Below are positions 9,082 through 17,978 of a stretch of 64,000 nucleotides of DNA, piece after piece (position 1 is the stretch's first letter; each line of letters starts with the position of its first letter). The notes below the pieces were generated by a model. It had not been told where the DNA came from, did not search any database, and saw nothing but the letters and a program-made list of their open reading frames with translations. This DNA comes from Neogemmobacter tilapiae. GTDB taxonomy: Bacteria > Pseudomonadota > Alphaproteobacteria > Rhodobacterales > Rhodobacteraceae. A program made the translations under genes and the position numbers. The stretch spans positions 94,980-158,979 of the forward strand of contig NZ_BMYJ01000008.1 in the NCBI RefSeq assembly GCF_014652215.1, given 5' to 3'.

Positions 9082-9714
9082 ATGCAACTTGCCGTCACCC
9101 CCGCCGACGCACGCAGTGCCGAAATCCTGCAAAGCATCCGCAAGATGTTTGCAGACAAAGGCTTTGACGGCGCGTCGATGCAGGATCTGGCGCGCGCCGC
9201 TGGGATGAGTGTGGGCAATTTCTATCGCTATTTCCCGTCCAAGGCCGCGATTGTCGAGGCTTTGGTGATGTATGACGTCAAGGATGTGTCTCGGGAATTC
9301 GAAAAGGTGATGGAAGCACCCGATCCACTGGCGGCGGTGCGGTTCGCGCTTGAGGAACATGTGCGCGGCCATCTGTGTGATGAAGATATTGACGCCCCCC
9401 TCTGGGCCGAAATGTCGGCGGCAGCGATGCGCAAGGTGGAAATCGCGACGGCGATGCACCGGATGGAAGACGAGATCAAAAACTACTTCTTTCGCGTTTT
9501 TGCCAAGGTAACGGGCCTTTCCGTCGAGGAATGTGCCGCGCGGTTCAACGCGCATGTGCTGTTTATGATGTTGATGATCAAAGGCTCGGCGATGGTCTGT
9601 CCACCCTCGCTGCGCACCGAACCCGGCCTGCAAGCACTGATCATGCGGGCTGTCGATGATGTTCTGGCGGATATTTCCGCCGCAAAACTCTCTGCCCAGC
9701 GGGCGAAAGGCTGA
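9082..9714 (+). CDS. TetR/AcrR family transcriptional regulator of an RND pump
   Basis: DNA-binding repressor, probably of its own operon. From ATG at 9082 it has 210 residues: an amino-terminal helix-turn-helix (ILQSIRKMFADKGFDGASMQDLARAAGMSVGNFYRYFPSK) of classical TetR type and an alpha-helical ligand domain. The frame stays open to an ATG at 9007, but that codon lies inside the palindromic operator, whereas 9082 follows an AAAGGTG stretch. It lies three bases upstream of the membrane fusion protein gene, so regulator and pump share one transcript. The ligand cannot be guessed. Confidence 0.92.
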   Translation: MQLAVTPADARSAEILQSIRKMFADKGFDGASMQDLARAAGMSVGNFYRYFPSKAAIVEALVMYDVKDVSREFEKVMEAPDPLAAVRFALEEHVRGHLCDEDIDAPLWAEMSAAAMRKVEIATAMHRMEDEIKNYFFRVFAKVTGLSVEECAARFNAHVLFMMLMIKGSAMVCPPSLRTEPGLQALIMRAVDDVLADISAAKLSAQRAKG

Positions 9715-9717
9715 AAA

Positions 9718-10926
9718 ATGCGTATGTCGACGAAAATTGTGCTGTCGGTCTCGGTGCTGGCCCTGATGGTCGGTCTGGGGACTATCGCGCCGGTTCTGGC
9801 GCAGGAAACCGAAGCGGCGGAAACCGGGGGCGAGGCGCAGATCGTGCTGCCGGCGATCACGGTTTCGACGGTGACGAAACGCCCGCTGCGCGACATGGTG
9901 CTGGCCTCGGGCCTGATTGGCGCCGTAGAAGAAGTGCAGGTGCAGCCGCTGATCGAGGGCCAGCCGATCGAGACGCTTCAGGCCGAAGTGGGCGATGTGG
10001 TGACCGAAGGGCAGGTTCTGGCAACGCTGTCGCTGTCGACGCTGGAATTGCAGAAAAGCCAGTTTGTCGCCTCCTTGGAATCGGCCAAGGCCACCATTGC
10101 GCAGGCCGAGGCGCAGGTGCTTGAGGCACAATCCAGCGCGGATGAGGCGCAGCGGGTGAACGAGCGGACCGAAAAGCTGCGTGAGCAGGGAACCGCAAGC
10201 CAGGCGCAGGCCGATACCGCCCAATCGGCGGCGATTTCGGCGACGGCGCGGGTGACGGTGGCGCGGCAATCGCTAGAGGCGGCCCGGGCGCAGCTGGCGC
10301 TGGCGCAGGCGCAACTGGCGAATGTGGAACTGCAATTGCAGCGGACCAAGGTGGTGGCCCCGGTGTCCGGGGAAATCATCCAGCGCAATGCGCTGGTCGG
10401 TGGGATTGCGACGGCAGCAGGGCAGCCGATGTTCGTGATCGTCAAGGAAGGGGCGTTGGAACTGCGGGCCGACGTGACCGAGGCCGATCTGGCACGGATC
10501 AAGGCAGGACAGACCGTGACAATCAAGGCCGTGGGGGCGACTGAAACCTTGACGGGGCAGGTCCATCTGGTGGAGCCGCGGATTGATACGGCAACCCGGC
10601 TGGGAACGGCGCGGATTCGGATCGACCATCCGGAACTGGTGCGTTCGGGCATGTTCGCCGAAGCCAATATTCTCGCCGCAGAACATGAGGCGGTGGCCGT
10701 TCCGGTGACCGCCGTGGGATCAGGGCCCGATGGCGCCAGCGTGATGCGCATTTCAGCGGATGGGGCGGTGGAAAGGGTTCTGGTCAAGACCGGTATTCGC
10801 GACGGCGGTTTTGTGGAAATCGTTGAAGGTTTGGCCGACGGGCAGGTGGTGGTGACGAAGGCAGGGGCCTTTGTGCGGCCCGGTGACAAAATCAACCCGG
10901 TGCCCGACACCGCCGCGACGAACTGA
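9718..10926 (+). CDS. RND efflux system periplasmic adaptor (membrane fusion protein)
   Basis: Adaptor that links the inner-membrane RND pump to an outer-membrane channel. The 402-residue protein has a signal sequence (residues 1-29, ending VLAQ), a lipoyl/barrel-sandwich half (EVQVQPLIEGQPIE), a long alanine- and glutamine-rich coiled-coil hairpin (about 105-205), the second lipoyl half (APVSGEIIQRNALVGG) and a beta-barrel region, the HlyD/AcrA order. It is directly followed by the RND permease gene after 10 bases. No outer-membrane TolC-like gene is adjacent, so a channel encoded elsewhere is inferred. Confidence 0.94.
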   Translation: MRMSTKIVLSVSVLALMVGLGTIAPVLAQETEAAETGGEAQIVLPAITVSTVTKRPLRDMVLASGLIGAVEEVQVQPLIEGQPIETLQAEVGDVVTEGQVLATLSLSTLELQKSQFVASLESAKATIAQAEAQVLEAQSSADEAQRVNERTEKLREQGTASQAQADTAQSAAISATARVTVARQSLEAARAQLALAQAQLANVELQLQRTKVVAPVSGEIIQRNALVGGIATAAGQPMFVIVKEGALELRADVTEADLARIKAGQTVTIKAVGATETLTGQVHLVEPRIDTATRLGTARIRIDHPELVRSGMFAEANILAAEHEAVAVPVTAVGSGPDGASVMRISADGAVERVLVKTGIRDGGFVEIVEGLADGQVVVTKAGAFVRPGDKINPVPDTAATN

Positions 10927-10936
10927 GGGATAGAAC

Positions 10937-13900
10937 ATGAACTTCTCAGCCTGGGCCATCCGCAACCCCGTTGCGCCGCTGCTGGCCTTTTTCTTGCTGC
11001 TGTTGTTGGGTTGGCAGTCTTTCAACGTGCTGCCCATCACGCGGTTCCCGAACATTGATGTGCCATTGGTGGCCGTGTCAGTGGCGCAGCCCGGTGCGGC
11101 ACCGGCCGAGATGGAAACCCAGATCACCAAGGAAATCGAAGACGCGGTGGCGGGGATCAACGGGGTGAAGAACGTCACCTCGAATCTGTCCGACGGGCTT
11201 TCGACGACGGCGATCGAGTTCCGTATGGAGATTCCCACGGACAAGGCGGTGCAGGACACGAAGGATGCGATTGACCGCATTCGGGGCGACCTGCCGGGGG
11301 ATATTGAGGCCCCCATCGTCAGCCGGATCGACATTGAAGGTCAGGCGATCATGACCTTTGCCGTGTCGGCGCCGAACATGACCATCGAGGAACTGTCGTG
11401 GTTTGTCGATGATACGGTGACGCGCGCCTTGCAGGGCCGTCCGGGGATTGGCCGGGTGGACCGTTACGGCGGCGCGGAACGGGAGATTCGGGTAGAACTG
11501 GATCCGGTAAAACTGGCCAGCCAAGGCATCACGGCGCTGGCCGTCAGCCAGCAATTGTCGCAGACCAACGCCGATCTGGGCGCAGGTAAGCTGGAAATCG
11601 GTTCGGGCGAACAGGCGATCCGCACCCTGGGCGATCAGGATACGGTCGAGCAGCTGGCAAATACGACGATTGCTTTGCCGTCGGGCCGTTTTGTGCGGCT
11701 GACCGATCTGGGCACGGTCGTCGACACTTACGAAGAACTGCGCAGCTTTTCGCGGCTGAATGGCGAGCCGATTGTCGTCTTCTCGGTCTTTCGGTCAAAA
11801 GGCGCATCCGAGGTCAGCGCGGCCGAGGTGGTGAACGAACAGCTTGAAACCCTGCGCGAGGATAACCCCGGCATTCGCATCGAGCTGATCGACGACACCG
11901 TTTACTATACCCACGGCAACTATGAGGCCGCCCTGCATACGCTGATCGAAGGCTCGATCCTGGCGGTTCTGGTGGTGCTGGCCTTTCTGAAAAACTGGCG
12001 CGCCACCCTGATTGCCGCCGTGGCCTTGCCGCTTTCGGCCATCCCCACCTTCTGGTTCATGGATTTCATCGGCTTTTCCCTGAACCTTGTCAGCTTCCTA
12101 GCACTGACGCTGGCCACAGGGATTCTGGTCGACGATGCCATTGTCGAGATCGAGAACATCGCCAGACACATGCGCATGGGCAAATCCGCCTATCGCGCCT
12201 CGATTGAGGCGGCGGATGAAATCGGTTTGGCGGTGATCGCCACCACATCGACGATCATCGCGGTCTTCGTGCCGGTGTCGTTCATGCCGGGCATTCCGGG
12301 GCAATACTTCCGGCAATTCGGCCTGACGGTCGCCATTGCCGTGCTGTTCTCGCTGCTGGTCGCCCGTCTGATCACGCCGATGATGGCGGCCTACCTTATG
12401 CGCGACAAGGATGCGGTCGAAGAACACGAAAGCGAAGGCCCGTTCATGCGGGGCTATATGTGGGTGGTCAAGGCGACCACTGCCAGCTGGTACTATTATC
12501 TGACGTTGGTGGGCGCCATTGCGGCTGTTTTCGTCTCGGTCTACTTCATGTTCCAGGTGCCGGGCAGCCTTTTCCCGCCAGAAGACGAAAGCCGGATCGC
12601 GCTGTCGGTGGAACTGCCGCCGGGCACGACGCTGGAACAGACCGATGCCACGACCGAAGCCATGCGCGCCGCGATTGCCGACATCGAAGGCATCGAACGC
12701 GTGGTCGTCGTCGGTGGCGCTTCACCCACCGGCGATGTCGATATCCGCCGCGCCAGCGTCACGGTCATTCTGGAACGGCTCGACAGCGGCTTCTTGCGGA
12801 AAATTTCCGATCTGGGGCAGGCTTTGCCACTGATCGGGGGGATTTTGCCCGAAGCGCCGCCGCATGGCCGGATCATTCCGCAAAACATGATCGAGGCGGA
12901 AATCACCAAGCGTCTGGCGCTGATCCCTGACCAGCGGTCGTTCAAGCTGGCCGGTGGGGGCGGTGGTGGTCGTGCGCTGACCTACAACATCCTGTCAACG
13001 GATGAGGCCCAGCTGAACCAGGCGATCCAGATGATCGAACGCGCCTTGGCGGGCGAACCGCTGCTGGCCAACGTCTCGACCGAAAGCGCCATGCCGCGGC
13101 CGGAAATTCAGATTACACCACGCCTGGAAGAGGCCGCCCGTCTGGGGATTACGACCCAGGCCATCGCCTCGGTCATCCGTGTGGCAACCATTGGCGATGT
13201 CGATGCGGCCTTGGCAAAATTGTCCATCGACAACCGCTTGATCCCGGTCCGTGTGCGGCTCGACGATGCCTCACGCGAAAATCTGGCGCGGATCGGGGCC
13301 CTGCGTCTGCAAACGGTGATGGGCGGCACGGTACCCCTGTCGGCTGTGGCGGACATTGCCATTGCCGAAGGGCCGGCCAATATCAAGCGTCTGAACCGTG
13401 AACGGGTTGCCACCGTCGGCGCTGACCTGCCTGTGGGTGTTGCCCTGGATACGGCGACGGCGCGCTTTGTTGAACTGACCAAGGCGCTGGACCTGCCGCC
13501 CAAGGTGCGGCTCGTGCCCTCGGGCGACGCCGAGATTCAGGCAGAATTGGTCAGCAGCTTTGGCAATGCGATGCTGATGGGCCTGCTGTTGGTCCTGACC
13601 GTGCTGATCTTGCTGTTCCGTTCGGTGATTCAGCCTTTCACCATCCTCTTCTCATTGCCTTTGGCGATTGGTGGGGTGGCGGCGGCGCTGATCATCACGG
13701 CGAACCCCTTCTCGATGCCGGTGATGATCGGGATGCTGATGCTGATGGGGATCGTGACCAAGAACGCCATCCTGCTGGTCGATTTCGCCATCGAGATGCG
13801 GGCGCGGGGGATGGACCGGGTCGCGGCGGTGGTCGAGGCTGGGCACAAGCGGGCGCGTCCGATCGTCATGACCTCGATCGCCATGTCGGCGGGCATGTTG

Positions 13901-14221
13901 CCCTCGGCTTTGGGGGTGGGCGAGGGCGGTTCCTTCCGTGCGCCAATGGCCATTGCGGTGACGGGGGGGATCATCATGTCGACGATCCTCAGCCTTGTGG
14001 TCGTGCCGTCGTTCTTTTTGATCATGGACGATCTGTCACGCCTGATGGCCTGGATCTTCAGCCCGCTGATCGGGCCGAAAGAGGCCGAGCCGGAAAATCC
14101 GGAGGGGCATGTGCTGGCCGAGCGGATCGAACAGGGCAATCGCGCCTTGGCCGAGCGGATCGAGGCGCTAGAAAACGCGACGGGCAAAAGGGGCGGTCCT
14201 GCCCTGCACGTCGCCGAATAG
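10937..14221 (+). CDS. RND family efflux permease (HAE1-like)
   Basis: Proton-driven inner-membrane export pump of the AcrB/HAE1 superfamily. The 1094-residue protein starts FSAWAIRNPVAPLLAFF and has the internal duplication of this family: two sets of membrane spans (TM1; about 335-480; 530-550; and 865-1045) and two large periplasmic loops. GILVDDAIVEIENI in the first half contains the paired aspartates used in proton relay; the matching TKNAILLVDFA motif lies in the second half. A glycine run (GGGGGR near residue 675) is unusual. Substrate is unknown. A hairpin at 14237-14266 ends the operon. Confidence 0.95.
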   Translation: MNFSAWAIRNPVAPLLAFFLLLLLGWQSFNVLPITRFPNIDVPLVAVSVAQPGAAPAEMETQITKEIEDAVAGINGVKNVTSNLSDGLSTTAIEFRMEIPTDKAVQDTKDAIDRIRGDLPGDIEAPIVSRIDIEGQAIMTFAVSAPNMTIEELSWFVDDTVTRALQGRPGIGRVDRYGGAEREIRVELDPVKLASQGITALAVSQQLSQTNADLGAGKLEIGSGEQAIRTLGDQDTVEQLANTTIALPSGRFVRLTDLGTVVDTYEELRSFSRLNGEPIVVFSVFRSKGASEVSAAEVVNEQLETLREDNPGIRIELIDDTVYYTHGNYEAALHTLIEGSILAVLVVLAFLKNWRATLIAAVALPLSAIPTFWFMDFIGFSLNLVSFLALTLATGILVDDAIVEIENIARHMRMGKSAYRASIEAADEIGLAVIATTSTIIAVFVPVSFMPGIPGQYFRQFGLTVAIAVLFSLLVARLITPMMAAYLMRDKDAVEEHESEGPFMRGYMWVVKATTASWYYYLTLVGAIAAVFVSVYFMFQVPGSLFPPEDESRIALSVELPPGTTLEQTDATTEAMRAAIADIEGIERVVVVGGASPTGDVDIRRASVTVILERLDSGFLRKISDLGQALPLIGGILPEAPPHGRIIPQNMIEAEITKRLALIPDQRSFKLAGGGGGGRALTYNILSTDEAQLNQAIQMIERALAGEPLLANVSTESAMPRPEIQITPRLEEAARLGITTQAIASVIRVATIGDVDAALAKLSIDNRLIPVRVRLDDASRENLARIGALRLQTVMGGTVPLSAVADIAIAEGPANIKRLNRERVATVGADLPVGVALDTATARFVELTKALDLPPKVRLVPSGDAEIQAELVSSFGNAMLMGLLLVLTVLILLFRSVIQPFTILFSLPLAIGGVAAALIITANPFSMPVMIGMLMLMGIVTKNAILLVDFAIEMRARGMDRVAAVVEAGHKRARPIVMTSIAMSAGMLPSALGVGEGGSFRAPMAIAVTGGIIMSTILSLVVVPSFFLIMDDLSRLMAWIFSPLIGPKEAEPENPEGHVLAERIEQGNRALAERIEALENATGKRGGPALHVAE

Positions 14222-14236
14222 GGCGCCCAGAGAATC

Positions 14237-14266
14237 AAGACGCCGGGCTCTAAGGTCCGGCGTCTT
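14237..14266. terminator. Bidirectional hairpin between convergent genes
   Basis: Perfect 10-bp stem AAGACGCCGG / CCGGCGTCTT around a 10-base loop. There is no clear T run, but the hairpin lies exactly between the RND permease stop and the convergent FAD-oxidase stop. Confidence 0.6.
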
Positions 14267-14269
14267 GCG

Positions 14270-15670
14270 TTAGGGCAAAACCTTGCCCGGGTTCATCACA
14301 CCCTTTGGGTCCAGCGCCGACTTGATGTTGGCCATCACCGCCAATGCCACCGGATCCTTGCGCCGTGCCATGCTGGGCTTTTTCGACAGGCCCACCCCAT
14401 GTTCGGCGGAAAAGCTGCCACCCAGATCCTGCACCACATCCTCAATCGCGCTGACAATCCGGTCGGACAGTGCCGCGTCCTCGCGCGAAGGGAAGACCGT
14501 GTAATGCACATTGCCATCCCCCAGATGCGCCACCGCCAGATCACTGGCCCCCGCATCCAGCCCCGGCAGACGCGCGGCAATTCCGGTCAGGAATGCCTCA
14601 ACCCCATCCAGCGGCAGGGCCACATCGGTATCAATCGCCGGTTTCTTGGCAAAGGTGATCTCGGCGGCCAATTCCCGGCGCTGCCACAGCGCCCGCCTTT
14701 GCGCCTCGTTCTGGGCCAGAACGGCATCCTCGATCAGGCCTTGTTCCATCATCGGGGCCAACACCCCTTCCAGCAGCCCCGTCAGCGCCACCTGCCCATC
14801 TGGCCCCGCCTCGGCCAAATGCGGGGCCGTGGCCCCCAGTTCGACCAGAATGTTCACCGGATAGCGCCCGGCAAAGGGGGCCCCCACATCGGGCCGCACC
14901 GCAACCAGCCGCTCGATGTAACTGGCGGGCATGAACTCAAACGCTTCCACCAAACCGCCGCTTTCGCCTTGCAAGCGGTTCAGCAAGTCCAAGGCATCGC
15001 CCAACCGCGCCATGCCCAGCATCGCCGTTGCATGGGCGCGGGGGGCAGGCACCAGCCGCATGATCGCGCTGGTGATCACGCCCAAGGTGCCTTCGGCCCC
15101 GATGAACAGGTCTTTCAGATCATAGCCGGAATTGTCCTTGTGCAGTTCCGATTGCAGGTTCAGCACCCGTCCATCGGCCAGAACCACCTCCAGCCCCAGA
15201 CAAAGCCCCCTTGTCGAGCCATAGCGCAGCACGTTCGACCCGCCCGCATTGGTGGACAAAACGCCGCCAATCGTCGCCGACCCCCGCGCGCCGAACCACA
15301 GCGGAAAATACAGGCCCTCGGCCTCCGCCGCCTCGTGCAGGCTGGACAGGATCACCCCCGCCTCCACCCGCGCAAGGCGCGAGGCTGCCCGAATCTCATG
15401 AATCCGGTTCATCCGCTCTAGGGAAAGCATCACGCCGCCGCGCGTCATAAGGCCCCCAACAAGGCCCGTCCGCCCGCCCGCCGGAACAATCGCCCCGCCC
15501 GCTGCTGCAACCGCCTTGACCACCGCCGCGACGTCATCGGTGTTGGCTGGCCGCACCACCGCCAGAGGCTCCGCCTGATATTTCCCCGTCCAATCGCCGC
15601 AATAGGGGGCCATGTCCCGCCCCGTCAGCACATGGTCGCGCCCGACCAACCCCTGCAATGTTTCGATCAT
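14270..15670 (-). CDS. FAD-linked oxidase of the D-lactate/glycolate/2-hydroxyglutarate dehydrogenase family
   Basis: Flavoprotein that oxidises a D-2-hydroxy acid. The 466-residue protein has an amino-terminal FAD_binding_4 domain (PANTDDVAAVVKAVAAAGG, VPAGGRTGLVGG, ATIGGVLSTNAGG) and a carboxyl-terminal FAD-oxidase C domain with HLGDGNVHYT and the EHGVGLSKK signature. ATG at 15670 was chosen because an AGGGG stretch lies six bases upstream; an ATG six bases earlier is too close to it. The sequence does not separate D-lactate dehydrogenase, GlcD and D-2-hydroxyglutarate dehydrogenase. It stands alone, without glcE or glcF. Confidence 0.9.
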   Translation of the reverse strand: MIETLQGLVGRDHVLTGRDMAPYCGDWTGKYQAEPLAVVRPANTDDVAAVVKAVAAAGGAIVPAGGRTGLVGGLMTRGGVMLSLERMNRIHEIRAASRLARVEAGVILSSLHEAAEAEGLYFPLWFGARGSATIGGVLSTNAGGSNVLRYGSTRGLCLGLEVVLADGRVLNLQSELHKDNSGYDLKDLFIGAEGTLGVITSAIMRLVPAPRAHATAMLGMARLGDALDLLNRLQGESGGLVEAFEFMPASYIERLVAVRPDVGAPFAGRYPVNILVELGATAPHLAEAGPDGQVALTGLLEGVLAPMMEQGLIEDAVLAQNEAQRRALWQRRELAAEITFAKKPAIDTDVALPLDGVEAFLTGIAARLPGLDAGASDLAVAHLGDGNVHYTVFPSREDAALSDRIVSAIEDVVQDLGGSFSAEHGVGLSKKPSMARRKDPVALAVMANIKSALDPKGVMNPGKVLP

Positions 15671-15726
15671 GCCCATCCCCTTTGCGCCGAATCTAGCCGC
15701 CTGCCGCGCGTACCGCCAGCCATGGC

Positions 15727-15770
15727 TTGACAATCCTGCGGCTTATACTTAGCTTTAATGCTAAGTATAA
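15727..15770 (+). promoter_or_regulatory. yceI promoter with a perfect 11-bp palindrome
   Basis: A consensus TTGACA (15727-15732) is followed by a perfect inverted repeat TTATACTTAGC-TTTAAT-GCTAAGTATAA (15743-15770) covering the expected -10 region and ending at the ribosome-binding site. Such a symmetrical AT-rich dyad is typical of an operator for a dimeric repressor (for example MarR-type); the regulator is not in this window. As RNA it could also form a hairpin next to the Shine-Dalgarno sequence. Confidence 0.6.
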
Positions 15771-15780
15771 GGAGTCGACC

Positions 15781-16419
15781 ATGCGCCACCTGCTTCTGAC
15801 CGCCGCCCTGCTGCTGGCCACACCGCTTGAAGCGCAAGAGGCCGCCGAAAAGCCGACCGACCTGCCCGCGGGCGAATACAAAGCCGACCTTGGCCACACC
15901 CGCCTGCTGTTCAAGGTGAACCACCTTGGCTTTTCCAACTACTACGGCCTGTTCAAGCAAATCGACGCGACCCTGCAATTCGACCCTGCGGCCCCCGAAA
16001 CGATGCAGCTTTCGGTGACGATAGACCCCAAGTCAGTCGAAACGCATTATCCCGACCCGGCGATGGATTTTAACGGCGTCCTTGCGGGACCAGAGCTGCT
16101 GGACGCGGACAAGTTCCCCACCATCACCTATCAATCCACCAAGATCACCCTCACCGGCCCGACCAGCGCCGATGTCACGGGCGATCTGACACTGCATGGC
16201 GTAACGAAACCCGTGACGCTGCAAGTGACGTTCAACGGCGGCTGGCCCGACCACCCGATGGACCCCGGCGCAAGGATCGGCTTTTCCGCGACGGGTTTCT
16301 TGAACCGCTCCGACTTTGGCATCGCCTACGGCATCCCCGCTGAAGGCAGCACGATGGGCGTCAGCAACCGCGTCGATCTGATTATCGAGACGGAAATGAA
16401 ACGCGCGCCGGGGCCGTGA
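15781..16419 (+). CDS. YceI family periplasmic lipid-binding protein
   Basis: Secreted lipocalin-like protein of the YceI family, which binds isoprenoid chains in known members; its physiological role is unclear. From ATG at 15781, with AAGGAG seven bases upstream, the protein has 212 residues: a signal peptide (about 1-18, ending LEAQ) and the YceI domain with DLGHTRLLFKVNHLGFS, FDPAAPE, GDLTLHGVTKPV and the final FGI-Y-GIPAEG. It is monocistronic, preceded by a strong palindrome and followed by a hairpin terminator. Confidence 0.93.
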   Translation: MRHLLLTAALLLATPLEAQEAAEKPTDLPAGEYKADLGHTRLLFKVNHLGFSNYYGLFKQIDATLQFDPAAPETMQLSVTIDPKSVETHYPDPAMDFNGVLAGPELLDADKFPTITYQSTKITLTGPTSADVTGDLTLHGVTKPVTLQVTFNGGWPDHPMDPGARIGFSATGFLNRSDFGIAYGIPAEGSTMGVSNRVDLIIETEMKRAPGP

Positions 16420-16452
16420 ATCACGCGAAACTTGCCCGGCGACCAGCCGGGC

Positions 16453-16483
16453 CGCGCACGCCGCCCCCAGGGCGTGCGCGTTT
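16453..16483 (+). terminator. Terminator after yceI
   Basis: Perfect 10-bp stem CGCGCACGCC / GGCGTGCGCG around a seven- to eight-base C-rich loop, followed by TTT. It lies 34 bases after the yceI stop. The remaining 130 bases up to the esterase stop show no further recognisable signal. Confidence 0.65.
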
Positions 16484-16612
16484 GGAGCGTCAGCCAAAAG
16501 CGCCACGTCTTTCGGGGTTGAACCATAAATCAAGGGGAACAGCCGTGGCTGCGCACACCCGCGGCGCGCGCGGCCCTCACCTCTGCCGCCGCCGCCATTG
16601 GCGCCATCCGGG

Positions 16613-17287
16613 TCAAGGGCTAGTTTTCCCCGCCAACTCCACCACCCTCGGCCCCAGCCCCTGCACAATCAGCCCCACCCCTTCCGCATTCGGATGAATC
16701 CCATCCGCCTGCAACAAGGCCCCCAATTCCCCCAGATCATCCCCCATCAGCCGAAACAGGCTCGGCTCCAGCAAGGCCCCATATTCCCCCGCCAAGGCCG
16801 CATACATCCCATCAAACGACGCCTTATACGCCGCCCCATAGTTCCCCGGCGCTTCCATCCCCACCAGCAGCACCGGCAACCCCCGCTCCCGCGCCTTCTC
16901 CAGAATAGCCGCCAGATTCCCCCGCGCCTCGGCCGGATCAATCCCCCGCAGCATGTCATTCCCGCCCAGAATGACCATCAGCGCATCCGCATCCGCCCCC
17001 AAAGCCCAGTCCAGCCGCGACAGCCCCCCCGCCGTCGTATCCCCCGATACCCCCGCATTCTGCACCACAACCTCCGCCCCCGCCGCCTCCAGCCAGCCCT
17101 GCAACTGCGGCACCAACCCCTCTTCCGGCGGCAGACCATAGCCCGCCGTCAGACTGTCCCCCAGTGCCACAACGGTCACAGGTTCCGCCCAAACCGGCAT
17201 CGCCAGAAAAATGAACCCGAAAGTGCAGTTGGCAAGTCGCTCGCGAAACCCATATGCAAAGGAACGGAACTTGGGGAAGAATGGCAT
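16613..17287 (-). CDS. tesA: TesA-type SGNH esterase/lysophospholipase
   Basis: Secreted GDSL/SGNH hydrolase (arylesterase, thioesterase I or lysophospholipase L1 activity in relatives). The frame holds VVALGDSLTAGYGLPP (catalytic serine), a block II glycine, GGNDMLRG (block III) and DGIHPN (block V, catalytic D and H). A hydrophobic segment ending MPVWA is the probable signal peptide. ATG at 17287 gives 224 residues with a rather long basic n-region, so the start is uncertain; that start codon overlaps the divergent ABC gene ATG. Divergence from ybbA/ybbP genes is also seen in Escherichia coli, supporting the identification. Confidence 0.86.
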   Translation of the reverse strand: MPFFPKFRSFAYGFRERLANCTFGFIFLAMPVWAEPVTVVALGDSLTAGYGLPPEEGLVPQLQGWLEAAGAEVVVQNAGVSGDTTAGGLSRLDWALGADADALMVILGGNDMLRGIDPAEARGNLAAILEKARERGLPVLLVGMEAPGNYGAAYKASFDGMYAALAGEYGALLEPSLFRLMGDDLGELGALLQADGIHPNAEGVGLIVQGLGPRVVELAGKTSP

Positions 17288-17978
17288 GGCAGAACCTGTG
17301 ATCGCGCTGGACGGGGCGCGGCTGACCTTGGCGGGCAATGCCGGTCCGGTGGAAATTCTCAAAGGTCTTAACCTCTCCGTCCCCAAAGGGCAAAGCCTTG
17401 GTCTGATTGGCCCCTCCGGTTCGGGCAAATCTTCGTTACTCATGGTCATGGGCGGGCTCGAGGCCGCCACCGGTGGCCGCGTTCTGGCCATGGGCCAGGA
17501 TCTGACCGCCATGACCGAGGATGATCTCGCCCGCTTTCGCCAGCGCCACATGGGCGTCGTCTTTCAGTCCTTTCACCTGATCCCCACCATGACCGCCTTG
17601 GAAAACGTCGCTGTCCCCTTGGAACTCGCCGGCCACCGCGATGCCTTTGACCGCGCCGCCGATGAACTGCGTTCTGTCGGCCTCGGCCACCGTCTTGACC
17701 ACTATCCCCGCCAGCTTTCCGGCGGTGAACAGCAAAGGGTCGCCTTGGCCCGCGCCGCAGCCCCGCGCCCCGCCATCCTTTTGGCCGACGAACCCACCGG
17801 CAACCTTGATGGCGTCAACGGGCAGGCCATCATGGACCTGCTCTTCGGCCTGCGCGACCGCCATGGCGCCACCCTCATCCTTGTCACCCATGCCCCCGAA
17901 CTCGCCGAACGCTGTGACCGGATCGTAAGGCTCGCCGATGGGCTGATCGTCGGCGACGAATTGCGGGCCGCAGCATGA
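17286..17978 (+). CDS. ybbA: ABC transporter ATP-binding protein (YbbA/LolD type)
   Basis: ATPase subunit of a MacB/LolD-like ABC system. From ATG at 17286, preceded by GGGGAAGA, the protein has 230 residues with Walker A GPSGSGKSS, a Q-loop (FQSFHLIPTMT), the signature LSGGEQQRVALARA and Walker B ILLADEPTGNLD. Its stop overlaps the permease start by four bases. Pairing with a large FtsX-type permease and divergence from tesA identify it as YbbA; such systems work by mechanotransmission rather than transmembrane transport, and the substrate is unknown. Confidence 0.93.
   Translation: MAEPVIALDGARLTLAGNAGPVEILKGLNLSVPKGQSLGLIGPSGSGKSSLLMVMGGLEAATGGRVLAMGQDLTAMTEDDLARFRQRHMGVVFQSFHLIPTMTALENVAVPLELAGHRDAFDRAADELRSVGLGHRLDHYPRQLSGGEQQRVALARAAAPRPAILLADEPTGNLDGVNGQAIMDLLFGLRDRHGATLILVTHAPELAERCDRIVRLADGLIVGDELRAAA

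Noticed and set aside
8886..9218. Amino-terminal extension of hemN
   Set aside because: It overlaps the FNR-type box, the TetR promoter and the TetR gene; the HemN family starts at the ATG at 8885.
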